Of a DNA stretch of 32,322 nucleotides, positions 23,688 to 32,085 are shown piece by piece. The stretch comes from an uncultured Bacteroidales bacterium (lineage in GTDB: Bacteria; Bacteroidota; Bacteroidia; Bacteroidales; UBA932): positions 1 through 32,322 of the forward strand of contig CALVCB010000022.1 in the NCBI GenBank assembly GCA_944325965.1, read 5' to 3'. A program made the position numbers and the translations under genes. Each line of letters starts with the position of its first letter. Position 1 is the stretch's first letter. The notes under the pieces were generated by a model. It saw nothing but the letters and a program-made list of their open reading frames with translations, was not told the DNA's origin and did no database searches.

Positions 23688-25037
23688 ATGAGAAAGATTG
23701 TTTTTATTGTCTTCTTTACGATTCTGGTGCTGCTGGGCACCGGATGCGAGCATCTTGATGACGGTATCGGAAAGCACGGGGCAGGTGACCCTCCGTTCAT
23801 ATCACTTGATGAAGTCGCCCTTCTCCTGTCTGAACTGAATATCGGCGAGTCCCAGATCAGGGAAGTCTCGGATGCTGTCGCGGCTTCTTCCGATAACGGC
23901 TACGATGAGGAGTATACCATGCAGGACCTGTTCCGCAGCCCGGGGGCAGGGGTCGGGGATGCTTTCCTTCCGTCCTGGGCCAGAAGAAAAGGTTCTGCCT
24001 ATGAAAGGCCGCTGAAAGACATTATCAGGGAGCATCTGCTCTCCGGAGGGTCCAGGGCTACAGCAGGTTTCTTCGGCAGGAGGTCCGACAACGGCATGCA
24101 GGTTCCGGTGGATGAATACATTTCTGCACTGGAGTCTTCCGGCATACAGATCTATTGGCCGTTTTCAGAAAAGTGGGACGGAAAGACGTCCCCGATAATC
24201 ACTTTCGACCCCTGTGACGGGTCTGAAACGAATATCGGCTACAAGACGGTCTTGGACGGGAACGGGAACCGTACCGTCACCGAGGTGGTTGTAGACGAGC
24301 ATCTGGCCTCGGAACATCCTGTATGGGTGGTGAACCGCAATGATGACGCAGGCTATACTTCCCTTGAAATGCTGCGCAAGCAGGATCCCGGCTGGGAGAC
24401 AGGGGGCGGTTCAATTATTGTCCGGCCAAAGCCGTCATTTACCTCTTCGGCAGCGTATGGAAGCCTTCCTTCCGGCCTTTCAGGACTTGACCCTGAATCC
24501 GGTAGCTCCATTTCTGTCAGAACGCTGATACTGAAGGATTTCACTATGCTGCGCAATTACGATCCGTGGTTTGCGGGGGCGTCGGAATTCTTTGTCAAGC
24601 TGGGTTCGGTCGAGGACTTTACCGCAAGCACGGAAGCGGAGCTCAAGCTCTACAACCCCGCCATTACGGATTTCATGATAGTGGTGAAACGGAAGTATGT
24701 CGGAGAGCCGCGTCCTTTCAACGCCGTGCTCGTTTCCGACTGGACTGACCAGCTCGACCAGTGTGCGCTGATGATAACCGAGGATGATGGCGGCACGAGG
24801 ACATCATGGAAATGCTCTGCCGTAGTCAAGATAGCTTCCAAGAGTTACGGTTTCGAGATAAGCCTGCCTTTCAATTCCCGGGACGACATTGTATGGCGGG
24901 GACAGCTCAGCCGGAGGTACCTTGAGGTCAATGATGACCTTACCGGGCATTTCGGAGATGTGGACCTTACCTTTCAGATTGTCGAGAGCCGCCAAGTACT
25001 GTCATCTCGCACTTCGCGCAGTCGAAATGCAGGGTGA
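23688..25037 (+). CDS. putative lipoprotein of unknown function
   Basis: 449 residues, not a family I recognise. The start at 23688 gives a lipoprotein signal (MRKIVFIVFFTILVLLGTGC) with the acylated Cys at residue 20. The Cys is followed by EHLDD, acidic residues that resemble the Bacteroidetes lipoprotein export signal for surface display. The mature part begins with a helical region (about 25-110) and continues with a Gly/Ser/Asp-rich region with alternating hydrophobic strands (about 260-440), including a WKCSAVVKIASKSYGFEISL segment. An earlier in-frame start at 23664 is possible but would bury the signal. Its last 71 bp overlap the 3' end of the convergent rlhA gene; the final 16 or so residues (SRQVLSSRTSRSRNAG) look non-structured. 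It has no obvious partner. Confidence 0.75.
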   Translation: MRKIVFIVFFTILVLLGTGCEHLDDGIGKHGAGDPPFISLDEVALLLSELNIGESQIREVSDAVAASSDNGYDEEYTMQDLFRSPGAGVGDAFLPSWARRKGSAYERPLKDIIREHLLSGGSRATAGFFGRRSDNGMQVPVDEYISALESSGIQIYWPFSEKWDGKTSPIITFDPCDGSETNIGYKTVLDGNGNRTVTEVVVDEHLASEHPVWVVNRNDDAGYTSLEMLRKQDPGWETGGGSIIVRPKPSFTSSAAYGSLPSGLSGLDPESGSSISVRTLILKDFTMLRNYDPWFAGASEFFVKLGSVEDFTASTEAELKLYNPAITDFMIVVKRKYVGEPRPFNAVLVSDWTDQLDQCALMITEDDGGTRTSWKCSAVVKIASKSYGFEISLPFNSRDDIVWRGQLSRRYLEVNDDLTGHFGDVDLTFQIVESRQVLSSRTSRSRNAG

Positions 25038-26907
25038 ACCTGCGGCCGTTGTTCACTATGTACAGGTCATGTGCCGGGCCTTTCCCCGTCTGTTTCGGAC
25101 ATATCCCGAGCTCGTGACGGATGCAGTACCTGGTACGCATCAGCTCGATGCCCTGGCGGTGGGTGAGTTCGAAGGCCGGCTCTGTCCCTGTGGCCCCGGA
25201 TCCGGTGTACACCTGTCCGGCAAGGCGGTTGGCTACATTCGACTTGTATGTTATCCCCATGGGGATGAGCCCCGGGGCCGCTGTGCCCCGGACTTTCCCG
25301 GTCCTGTTCAGAAGCGGCCTGGCTTTGCATTTTTCCCGGTCTATGGCCATGGCTATTTCCCGGCGCATGCTGTTTATCGCGGATACCGGCATCATCGGAA
25401 TGGCCTCGCCCTCGCCGCACCGGATGCCTGCTACGCTGAATCTGTAGTGACCGGAGCCTTTGCACAGCTGGGAGGTTAGGACGGCCATCATACGCTCCCT
25501 GTTCCGCGCTTCCTGGTCTCCTGCGTCGAATGTCCCGCTGAATGTCCTGCCGTCTTCGCTTTCCGCCCGTGCAGATATGGAGAACCTGCCGCCGGAACTC
25601 AGGATGCTGATATATAGCGATACCCGTATTTCCCGTACCGGGGTATTGTTTTCGAGCTCTTTTTCGAAGGCCATGTCGATGTTGCGGAACAGTTTTGCCC
25701 CCGTGAAGATTCCCGGTACGGGCCTGCACCGTATTTCCGTTCCGCTGCAGACGTCGGCCCTGAAACCTATGACACCGGAGCTGCGTGATACGAAGGCGAA
25801 TCCGTCCCCGTTGTTCAGCTTGAGTTCTTCTCCTGTGGTTTTCCCGGGACCGTCCTGGATGCGGACGGCTGGCCGTATGCGCAGTATGTCCCTGCCTGGA
25901 CTGACATGGGATACCGTCCCGATTTCCTCACCCATTCCTTTAGCGGAGTCGAAGGTGGACCATTGCCCTCTGGTGCCGTCTATGAACAGCGTGGTATAGC
26001 CCCTGTTGAATGTCTTGTCGGGCGCAGGGGTGAAGCCGCCTGTAACCTGTCCGTACGATGCCCTGCACAGGGCGCCTTCCGAGTTGCCGGTGATACGGTC
26101 AAGAGCCAGGGAGTAGTCCCTGACAATATTTTTTACGTATGAGACGTTCTTCAGCCTGCCCTCTATCTTGAAAGAGGTGATGCCGGCCTGTACAAGGTCA
26201 GAGAGCCTCTCTTTTAGGTTGAGGTCTTTAAGGGAGAGCAGTGCCTTGTTCTTCAGGAGCCTTTTCCCGTTCCCGTCCTCGAGGTCATAGAGTGACCTGC
26301 AGGCCTGGGCGCAGGCGCCACGGTTGGCACTCCTTCCGGTGACAGCCTCCGACATGTAGCATTGCCCGCTGTAACATACGCATAGAGCCCCGTGCACGAA
26401 GAACTCCAGCTCGCAGTCAACAGCTTCCCTGACGGCGCGGATCTGCTCCAGCGAGAGCTCCCTTTCAAGTATGAGACGCGAGAATCCCAGGTCTTCATAG
26501 AACCTGGCCTGCTCCGGTGTCCTGATTGCGCACTGTGTAGACGCATGCAGCGGGAGGGAGAATCCGTCCTTCCTGCATTTCTCCGTGATTTTCAGTACAG
26601 CGAGGTCCTGGACGATGAGTGCATCCGCCCCGGCCTCCTGCGCGGCCGCCATCTGCCTCCGTGCCGCTTCCAGTTCATTGTCATATAATATGGTGTTGAG
26701 CGTGATGAATACCCTCGCTCCGAACCGGTGTGCATGACGGCACAATTCCCGTATGTCATCCATACTGTTCCCGGCAGCCTGCCTTGCGCCGAACCTGGGG
26801 CCTGCAATATATACGGCATCGGCACCGCAGCTGATGGCTGCAATGCCGATGTCTGTATTGCGTGCGGGAGCGAGAAGCTCCAGCTCCCTGACCTTGTGAT
26901 CCGTCAT
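24967..26907 (-). CDS. rlhA: U32-family RlhA-like 23S rRNA hydroxylation protein (peptidase U32 with DUF3656)
   Basis: 646 residues, collinear with E. coli RlhA (YdcP), which is required for 5-hydroxycytidine at position 2501 of 23S rRNA, and formerly listed as a collagenase-like U32 peptidase. The U32 domain opens LELLAPARNTDIGIAAISCGADAVYI and carries the family signature EFFVHGALCVCYSGQCYMS, with cysteines 176, 183, 199 and 203 around it likely to hold an iron-sulfur cluster. The C-terminal DUF3656 half and the closing LHFDCAKCEMTVLGG block match the longer RlhA form rather than the shorter tRNA enzyme TrhP. No signal peptide, so cytoplasmic. It begins 9 bp after the TPR gene, so they share a transcript. 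The end overlaps the lipoprotein gene by 71 bp. Confidence 0.85.
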   Translation of the reverse strand: MTDHKVRELELLAPARNTDIGIAAISCGADAVYIAGPRFGARQAAGNSMDDIRELCRHAHRFGARVFITLNTILYDNELEAARRQMAAAQEAGADALIVQDLAVLKITEKCRKDGFSLPLHASTQCAIRTPEQARFYEDLGFSRLILERELSLEQIRAVREAVDCELEFFVHGALCVCYSGQCYMSEAVTGRSANRGACAQACRSLYDLEDGNGKRLLKNKALLSLKDLNLKERLSDLVQAGITSFKIEGRLKNVSYVKNIVRDYSLALDRITGNSEGALCRASYGQVTGGFTPAPDKTFNRGYTTLFIDGTRGQWSTFDSAKGMGEEIGTVSHVSPGRDILRIRPAVRIQDGPGKTTGEELKLNNGDGFAFVSRSSGVIGFRADVCSGTEIRCRPVPGIFTGAKLFRNIDMAFEKELENNTPVREIRVSLYISILSSGGRFSISARAESEDGRTFSGTFDAGDQEARNRERMMAVLTSQLCKGSGHYRFSVAGIRCGEGEAIPMMPVSAINSMRREIAMAIDREKCKARPLLNRTGKVRGTAAPGLIPMGITYKSNVANRLAGQVYTGSGATGTEPAFELTHRQGIELMRTRYCIRHELGICPKQTGKGPAHDLYIVNNGRRFTLHFDCAKCEMTVLGGSRQSER

Positions 26908-26916
26908 TTATATGGG

Positions 26917-27855
26917 TCAGTTACATTTGAGAGCGGTCATCTGCTGCTTTGCAGTAGCTCCGTATTTCGCGTTGTCGGCGATTTTCTGGTAGTAGCCGCA
27001 TGCCTTGGCGTTGTCTCCCAGCTGCTGTGCAAGGACAGCCACCGTGTAATACATGTCAGGGATATTGCGTGCCGTAGGCGCGAGGGCGATGTAGCTTTCG
27101 ATGTATTTGAGGGCGTCATCGTTCTTCCCGAGCTGCATGGCGGCAGTTCCGGCCACCTGCATAGCCGTTGCGTTTTCCTGATATTCGTTTGACTTGAGCG
27201 CGTGGGTTACAGCATCATCGTATTTTTTAGCCTTGAGGTCGGATGCCGCAAGCCTTACGTACATGTTTGACAGCTGTTTTACTGCCTGCGCCTCCTGTCC
27301 GTGCTGCATGGATGCGGTGAATGCCGCTTCAGCCTCTGTTACTTTGCCGGCTGCGCTGAGTGCTGTGCCGAGCCTGAGGTAGGCAGGGCCGTTCTCCGGA
27401 TCGGTATCGATGATTTTCTGGTATGCTGCTGCTGCCCCGGCATAGTCCTTTGCATTAAGCAGGCTGTTCGCCTGGGTCATGTATACCTGCGGTATGAGCT
27501 CGGTGGCCTCTGTCTCAACGTCTGCGTTGCTGTACTCCTTTGCGGAGGCTATGGCCTTGTTCAGCTGCTCTACAGCCTTGGCATAGTCCTCAGCCTTTAT
27601 AAGGTCCTTCGCGATTGAGAGTTCTACGTTCGGAATGATGTTCTTGCAGTTTGTAACTACTTCTGCTCCTGCTTCTCCACAGGCCTCGGCCATTGTCAGG
27701 GCCTGCTTGAAATAATCGAGGGCACCGGCGTTGTCCCCCATCTGGAGGGCCATGGCCCCATTGTTGTAAGTGTCGGTCGCCTGCTGCATGTCCTGTGCAG
27801 CTGCAACACCTGCGGAGAGTACAGCCGCAGCAAAAATTAAGTAGATCTTTTTCAT
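26917..27855 (-). CDS. periplasmic tetratricopeptide-repeat protein
   Basis: 312 residues with a signal peptide MKKIYLIFAAAVLSAGVAAAQ (cleavage after AAA). The mature protein is alpha-helical throughout with about six degenerate TPR units, clearest at ALDYFKQALTMAEACG, AAAAYQKIIDTDPENGPAYLRLGTALSAAGKVTEAEAAFTASM and ALKYIESYIALAP. It probably scaffolds protein complexes in the periplasm or outer-membrane face. No enzymatic motif is present. It has a TACTTTTG -7 box at 27898-27905 and precedes rlhA by 9 bp, an odd pairing of a secreted scaffold with a cytoplasmic RNA enzyme. The M16-like gene is divergently transcribed. Confidence 0.88.
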   Translation of the reverse strand: MKKIYLIFAAAVLSAGVAAAQDMQQATDTYNNGAMALQMGDNAGALDYFKQALTMAEACGEAGAEVVTNCKNIIPNVELSIAKDLIKAEDYAKAVEQLNKAIASAKEYSNADVETEATELIPQVYMTQANSLLNAKDYAGAAAAYQKIIDTDPENGPAYLRLGTALSAAGKVTEAEAAFTASMQHGQEAQAVKQLSNMYVRLAASDLKAKKYDDAVTHALKSNEYQENATAMQVAGTAAMQLGKNDDALKYIESYIALAPTARNIPDMYYTVAVLAQQLGDNAKACGYYQKIADNAKYGATAKQQMTALKCN

Positions 27856-27897
27856 GATATTCAGTTTAGTTTAATTGCATTAATATTCGCATAAGTA

Positions 27898-27905
27898 CAA
27901 AAGTA
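27898..27905 (-). promoter_or_regulatory. -7 promoter element of the TPR-rlhA unit
   Basis: Minus strand TACTTTTG, an exact TAnnTTTG match, about 42 bp upstream of the TPR gene start at 27855. Confidence 0.55.
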
Positions 27906-27919
27906 GGAATTTTTTATTT

Positions 27920-27927
27920 TATTTTTG
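27920..27927 (+). promoter_or_regulatory. -7 promoter element of the M16-like gene
   Basis: Plus strand TATTTTTG, an exact TAnnTTTG match. Predicted transcription start is near 27931-27934, so the ATG at 27931 would be leaderless while the one at 27946 has a leader of about 12-15 nt. It lies 14 bp from the divergent TPR -7 box. Confidence 0.5.
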
Positions 27928-27945
27928 TACATGATAAGACCAAAT

Positions 27946-30615
27946 ATGGTGAAAAAATTTTCCGAAATATTCATTTTTGTCGCAGTTGTTTTGCTATATG
28001 GCTCATTATCAGCCGCTCAGACTCTGCCGTCATTGCCGGCGGATCCGGCTGTTGCTACAGGAAGCCTGCCGGACAGAATAAAGTACTACCTGGTATCCAA
28101 CCCGACTTGCAGGGGGATGGCCGAGCTCTCGCTCGTGTGGAGGCTCGGTGTACCTGTGAGGGATTCTTCTTTGGCGGATGCAGGCAGGCTCCGGTCCATG
28201 ACGGCGCAGCAGGCACTTGCCACCGCCAGGAAGGCGCTGGCCGGGACGGACCTCTTCTCTTCCTGTCCCCCGGTTTCTTTTCTCAGGCGTAATGGGGTCC
28301 AGGGTGGCGCCGGAGAATATATCGATTCGAAAGACAATGCATTGATATTCAGATTTACGGAGATTAATCTCAATAGGGGGGAACAGTTTCTTGACTCTCT
28401 TTTGCTTATGGCATTCGACCTTGTGAGGGAGTATTCTTCCGCTGCCGTCCGGTACGGCGTGGCGGATTGCGGACAGGCCATAATCTTTTCCGGGGACATC
28501 GACCAGGGGGCGGTGCTTTCGAAAATGAAGCTGCTGTCGCTCTTTGTCAGGGACATTGCCCCCCAAGAGCCTGAAAGAAGTTATGCCTGGATGCCGGGGG
28601 ACAGCCTTGTATGCCGGAAGTCCTTTTTCCCAGATGCAGTGTCTTCCCATATTGTGGCGGAATATTCTTCCCGTAGGGTCCCCGATGCCTATATTGGGAC
28701 TGTCCTCCCTGTGGTGTCGGAGCAGATGTGCGCCGAACTCGGGCTGATGCTTGGAAAGCGGATTGAGAGGCGTCTCGCCGCGGAAGGCATCCCGTTTTCC
28801 GGTACACACCACCGTTTCAGGGGCAGCCTGGTCCAGGGCGGGGACGAGAAATTCTCCGTCTCCGTGAATACGGTTCCCGGCAGGACGCTAGAGACTGTTT
28901 CCATCATGTCGTCTGCCCTGTCTGACATGTCCCGTTATGGAGTATCCCTGGATGAATACGCCTGGGCAAGGAAGGTTGTCGGCATGAAGGTCGAGAGGAA
29001 GGCCTCCGGATTCAGGAAAAGCAATGCGGAATATGTCCGCAAATGCATCGCCTCGTTCCTTTATGGCTCTACGGTAGTGTCTGCATCTGACGGATACAAG
29101 TTCTTCAGTTCCAGCGGACTTCCTGATTCTTCCGGACTCGGTTTTTTTAACAGGTTCGCTTCTTCCCTAACCGGCAATACAGCCAATCTTGTCCTGTCAT
29201 GCACTTCGGATTCCACATCTCCGGGCCCTTCTGCCATGAGGGACTGTTTCCTGCGGGAATGGGGCGTGGAACGGGGAAGGCCGGATGCAGTCTGTTATGA
29301 TGTCGGTGACACTTCGGTGTTCGACCCCCCGGCCATCAGGTGCAGGATAAGCCGGACCAGGAACGAGAAGGTGTCCGGAGGGGTTTCTTGGACATTTTCC
29401 AACGGCATTAAGGTTATCTACAAGCACCTTCCGGCTGGAGGCCGTTTCTGGTATTCGATGATATTGAAGGGAGGCTTTTCGTCGGTGGATGGGCTTGAGC
29501 CGGGGCAGGGGGCCTTCTTTTCAGATATGCTGGGCCTATATAGGGTCGCAGGTATGGACCGGGACGAACTGGATGCCCTGCTTTCGTTCATGGACATCGA
29601 CATGAGGACAGAAGTGGGGCCGTCATATATGAAGATAGCCGGGTCTTCCGCATCAGGATCCCTGACGTTCCTTATCAAGGTACTTTCCGCGATGGCCTCT
29701 GACCGGGAGACAGACAGCACGGCCTTCAGCTATTATGCGCAGTGCGAAAGGCTCCGGCTCGAGGAAAGGGCAGGCTTCGAAAAGCGCATGGTAGCGGTGG
29801 ACAGCATTGTATGCCCGGATTTCAGGTATTCGGTCCTGAAGTCCGCCGAAAGCCTTGCACCGGAGCTCCAGTCAGTCGCTGACAGGTATTTCAGGCAGCA
29901 GTTCTCCAAATGCAACGACGGCGTGCTGGTGATTGTCGGGGACCTGGATGAAGATGTACTGAAGAAGACGCTCCAGACATATGCCGGAAGTTTCCCTGTT
30001 TCGAAACGCATGTACTCGGGCCGGGGGTATGGGCAGCAGCCGGTCTCAGGCGCTTCTACCTATATAGTGGACGGTCCCAAATACAGTCTCGATCTGGTGA
30101 TGTCCGCATCAGTAGAGCTTGACGCACAGAATTATATGGCTTCCAAGATAGTTGCCATGGCCCTGAAGGATGCCGTGGTATATGCGCTGCAGGACATGCC
30201 GTCTTCGGTCCGGACCGCTGGCAGCTTTGCTGTCTTTCCGTCAGAGCGGCTGAACATGGCTGTCAATATAGAGGCATGCGATACATCCGGCTTTGCCGAG
30301 GGGGTAAGGCCTTTCAAGCCTGTCTCCGCACTGTTCGCTGTGCGCTCGGCCCTTGAAGACATTGCAGGGGGAGGAATCCTCCAGGAAAAGCTGGATGTAT
30401 ACAAGACAGCACTGAAGAATGACGTGACATTCAGTCAGGACGACCCTGAATACTGGATGGACATATTGTCCTGGCGTATTGTCTACGGCAAGGATTTTCA
30501 GACGGATTACCAGGAAAAGATAGATGCCGTGACTCCCGACATGGTCCGGGAACTTATCCACTCGCTGGACAACGGGACGAAAGTTGAATACATAGTCAGA
30601 CCTAAACGTAAGTGA
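27946..30615 (+). CDS. secreted M16-fold protein lacking the HxxEH zinc motif (pseudo-peptidase)
   Basis: 889 residues from the ATG at 27946, with a signal peptide ending near LSAAQ. Two M16-type halves are visible: an N-terminal one starting DRIKYYLVSNPTCRGMAELSLVWRLG (about 43-66) and a second starting WTFSNGIKVIYKHLPAGGRFWYSMILKGGFSSVDG (about 480-515), each followed by the alpha/beta pattern of M16 domains (for example SGDIDQGAVLSKMKLL and VGDLDEDVLKKTLQTY). Active M16 enzymes carry HxxEH in the first domain; here the equivalent stretch (about 76-86) is LADAGRLRSMT and in the second domain FFSDMLG, so both zinc sites are lost. The protein is therefore likely a non-catalytic partner or binding protein. 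The DUF3109 gene follows one base after its stop. Confidence 0.85.
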   Translation: MVKKFSEIFIFVAVVLLYGSLSAAQTLPSLPADPAVATGSLPDRIKYYLVSNPTCRGMAELSLVWRLGVPVRDSSLADAGRLRSMTAQQALATARKALAGTDLFSSCPPVSFLRRNGVQGGAGEYIDSKDNALIFRFTEINLNRGEQFLDSLLLMAFDLVREYSSAAVRYGVADCGQAIIFSGDIDQGAVLSKMKLLSLFVRDIAPQEPERSYAWMPGDSLVCRKSFFPDAVSSHIVAEYSSRRVPDAYIGTVLPVVSEQMCAELGLMLGKRIERRLAAEGIPFSGTHHRFRGSLVQGGDEKFSVSVNTVPGRTLETVSIMSSALSDMSRYGVSLDEYAWARKVVGMKVERKASGFRKSNAEYVRKCIASFLYGSTVVSASDGYKFFSSSGLPDSSGLGFFNRFASSLTGNTANLVLSCTSDSTSPGPSAMRDCFLREWGVERGRPDAVCYDVGDTSVFDPPAIRCRISRTRNEKVSGGVSWTFSNGIKVIYKHLPAGGRFWYSMILKGGFSSVDGLEPGQGAFFSDMLGLYRVAGMDRDELDALLSFMDIDMRTEVGPSYMKIAGSSASGSLTFLIKVLSAMASDRETDSTAFSYYAQCERLRLEERAGFEKRMVAVDSIVCPDFRYSVLKSAESLAPELQSVADRYFRQQFSKCNDGVLVIVGDLDEDVLKKTLQTYAGSFPVSKRMYSGRGYGQQPVSGASTYIVDGPKYSLDLVMSASVELDAQNYMASKIVAMALKDAVVYALQDMPSSVRTAGSFAVFPSERLNMAVNIEACDTSGFAEGVRPFKPVSALFAVRSALEDIAGGGILQEKLDVYKTALKNDVTFSQDDPEYWMDILSWRIVYGKDFQTDYQEKIDAVTPDMVRELIHSLDNGTKVEYIVRPKRK

Positions 30616-30616
30616 C

Positions 30617-31216
30617 ATGAAAAACGACCATACAATAATCCAGATTGACGACTGCCTGGTATCCAGCGAGATACTGACAGAATACTTCTCCTGCGACTAC
30701 GGGAGGTGCAAGGGATGCTGCTGCATCATCGGGGACAGCGGCGCTCCTCTTGAGGAATGCGAGGCGGAAGCCATAGAGAAGAACTACTCCATATTCTCCC
30801 CGGAAATGAGGCAGAAGGGACGGGACAGGGTTGCCGCCACGGGCTTTTTCGAAATAGACGGGGACGGGGACATGGTGACCCCTTTGGTGCCGGGCAGCGA
30901 GGAGTGCGCCTATGCCCATTTCGACGGGGACGGCAACTGCTTCTGCTCCATGGAGAAATGCTGGTTCCAGGGGAAAGGTGATTTCCGCAAGCCCATATCG
31001 TGCTGGCTGTACCCGATACGTGTCTCTGTCCTCGGCAGCGGTCTCAGGGCACTGAACCTTCACCGGTGGGATATCTGCAAGGATGCCTTCATAAAAGGCA
31101 GAAAAGAAAAGGTCCGCGTATTCGAATTCCTGCGCGAACCTATAGAACGTTATTTCGGAGAAGATTTCTATTCGGCATTGTCTGAAGCTTCAAGGATGCT
31201 CAACGCCCGCTCGTAG
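30617..31216 (+). CDS. DUF3109 family protein (cysteine-rich, metal-binding)
   Basis: 199 residues matching DUF3109, a Bacteroidetes-wide cytoplasmic family related to YkgJ-type zinc/iron-chelating proteins. Cysteines cluster at CDYGRCKGCCC (26-36) with further ones in EECAYAHF, CFCSMEKCW and SCWLYP, suggesting a Zn or Fe-S site. The function is unknown. It follows the M16-like gene with a single intervening base, so it is co-transcribed with it. Its last 49 bp overlap the 3' end of the convergent DUF2007 gene. Confidence 0.9.
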   Translation: MKNDHTIIQIDDCLVSSEILTEYFSCDYGRCKGCCCIIGDSGAPLEECEAEAIEKNYSIFSPEMRQKGRDRVAATGFFEIDGDGDMVTPLVPGSEECAYAHFDGDGNCFCSMEKCWFQGKGDFRKPISCWLYPIRVSVLGSGLRALNLHRWDICKDAFIKGRKEKVRVFEFLREPIERYFGEDFYSALSEASRMLNARS

Positions 31217-31389
31217 TCGGCGGGATTGACTTTTACCTTGATCTTGTCGTCAGAGTAGCGGATAGAAGGGAACTGGGAGTTCTCCCCGAATACGGCGGCT
31301 TCTATCCCGTTGTCCTTCAGTTTTGTTTCTGCAATGTGCGCAAGCATCGGATCCGGAAAACTTGCAACGGTTTTCAAATCATCATCCAT
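31168..31389 (-). CDS. DUF2007 domain protein
   Basis: 73 residues, essentially one DUF2007 domain (putative signal-transducing family). The pattern is an N-terminal strand KTVASFPDPMLAHIAETKLKDNGIEAAVFGE, then IKVKVNPADYERALSIL. No membrane segment, cytoplasmic. The family role is unknown. The small size and short acidic tail (EASDNAE) are usual. It overlaps the convergent DUF3109 gene by 49 bp. Confidence 0.85.
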   Translation of the reverse strand: MDDDLKTVASFPDPMLAHIAETKLKDNGIEAAVFGENSQFPSIRYSDDKIKVKVNPADYERALSILEASDNAE

Positions 31390-31468
31390 AACAGAAAAAT
31401 TTAAAAGTTTATGCTATTGCCCCGGACCATGTGACGTTACACTGCCCCGGAGCTGTTTCCTGTGGTTT

Positions 31469-31930
31469 TTATTCCTCTTTACGGAAACGGCTTTCAAGTC
31501 CGGTCGCCAGCCGTATGATGTCCTTCCTCATCCCTTCCATTTCCACACCGCCGATCTTTGCCGTCAGTATTATACGGTCTTCGTACATGCGTGTAAACCG
31601 GCTGATGCCCTGCTTACGGAAAGACATTGTACCGGTGTCCTCGGATTCGAGGACATATCCCCGGCCTTCCATGAACTCCCGTATGATATCCTTGTCCTCT
31701 TCCCAGCTGCCCGGGATAAGGGCCTCTTTGCGGATGAAGCCGACACTTGGGTAGACTGCGCTTATCACGGCGAAGATTACGGCTATTTTCCATAGTGCAC
31801 TGTATCCGCCCCTGAACATGGTAGAAATGTCGCCTTCAGCTGCACCGGTCATTATTAGAATGGCCATTATCGCAACAAACAGCAATATAAAATATATAAA
31901 ATACTTTACGGCCCGAATAAAATATTTCAT
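31469..31930 (-). CDS. two-TM membrane protein of unknown function
   Basis: 153 residues. Two hydrophobic segments (about 9-29 and 44-66) are followed by a charged cytoplasmic or periplasmic domain of about 85 residues with a mixed alpha/beta look (MSFRKQGISRFTRMYEDRIILTAKIGGVEMEGMRKDIIRLATGLESRF). Proteins with this layout and the ending GxxKDxIRLAxGLE are frequent in Bacteroidetes, but I know no function. It has a good promoter at 31955-31984 and stands alone between DUF2007 and gpmI. Confidence 0.8.
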   Translation of the reverse strand: MKYFIRAVKYFIYFILLFVAIMAILIMTGAAEGDISTMFRGGYSALWKIAVIFAVISAVYPSVGFIRKEALIPGSWEEDKDIIREFMEGRGYVLESEDTGTMSFRKQGISRFTRMYEDRIILTAKIGGVEMEGMRKDIIRLATGLESRFRKEE

Positions 31931-31954
31931 CTGGAATAAAATTTATAACTGTGA

Positions 31955-31984
31955 CAAATTTAGTAAAATATCAGACATGTCCAA
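31955..31984 (-). promoter_or_regulatory. promoter of the two-TM protein gene (TTG-N19-TAAATTTG)
   Basis: On the minus strand TTG (31982-31984) is followed after 19 bases by TAAATTTG (31955-31962), matching both elements of the Bacteroidetes promoter. The leader to 31930 would be about 20 nt. Confidence 0.65.
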
Positions 31985-32033
31985 TAAAAACGCGTTTCCA
32001 TATGGCTGTATGCTCCCATTTGTAATATACAAA

Positions 32034-32066
32034 AATGGGAGACCCAAGGACTTTGGGCCTCCCATT
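32034..32066 (-). terminator. intrinsic terminator of gpmI
   Basis: Interrupted stem of AATGGGAG paired with CTCCCATT (32034-32041, 32059-32066) extended by CCCAA/TTGGG-type pairs with one mismatch and a short loop. On the minus strand the stem is followed by TTTTTGT, as in an intrinsic terminator. It lies 20 bp after the gpmI stop codon. Confidence 0.8.
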
Positions 32067-32085
32067 GAAAAATCTGTGTAGAACT

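Noticed and set aside
27925-27945. TTG (27925) or ATG (27931) starts for the M16-like gene
   Set aside because: They fall on or right at the predicted transcription start; the ATG at 27946 gives a clean signal peptide and leader.
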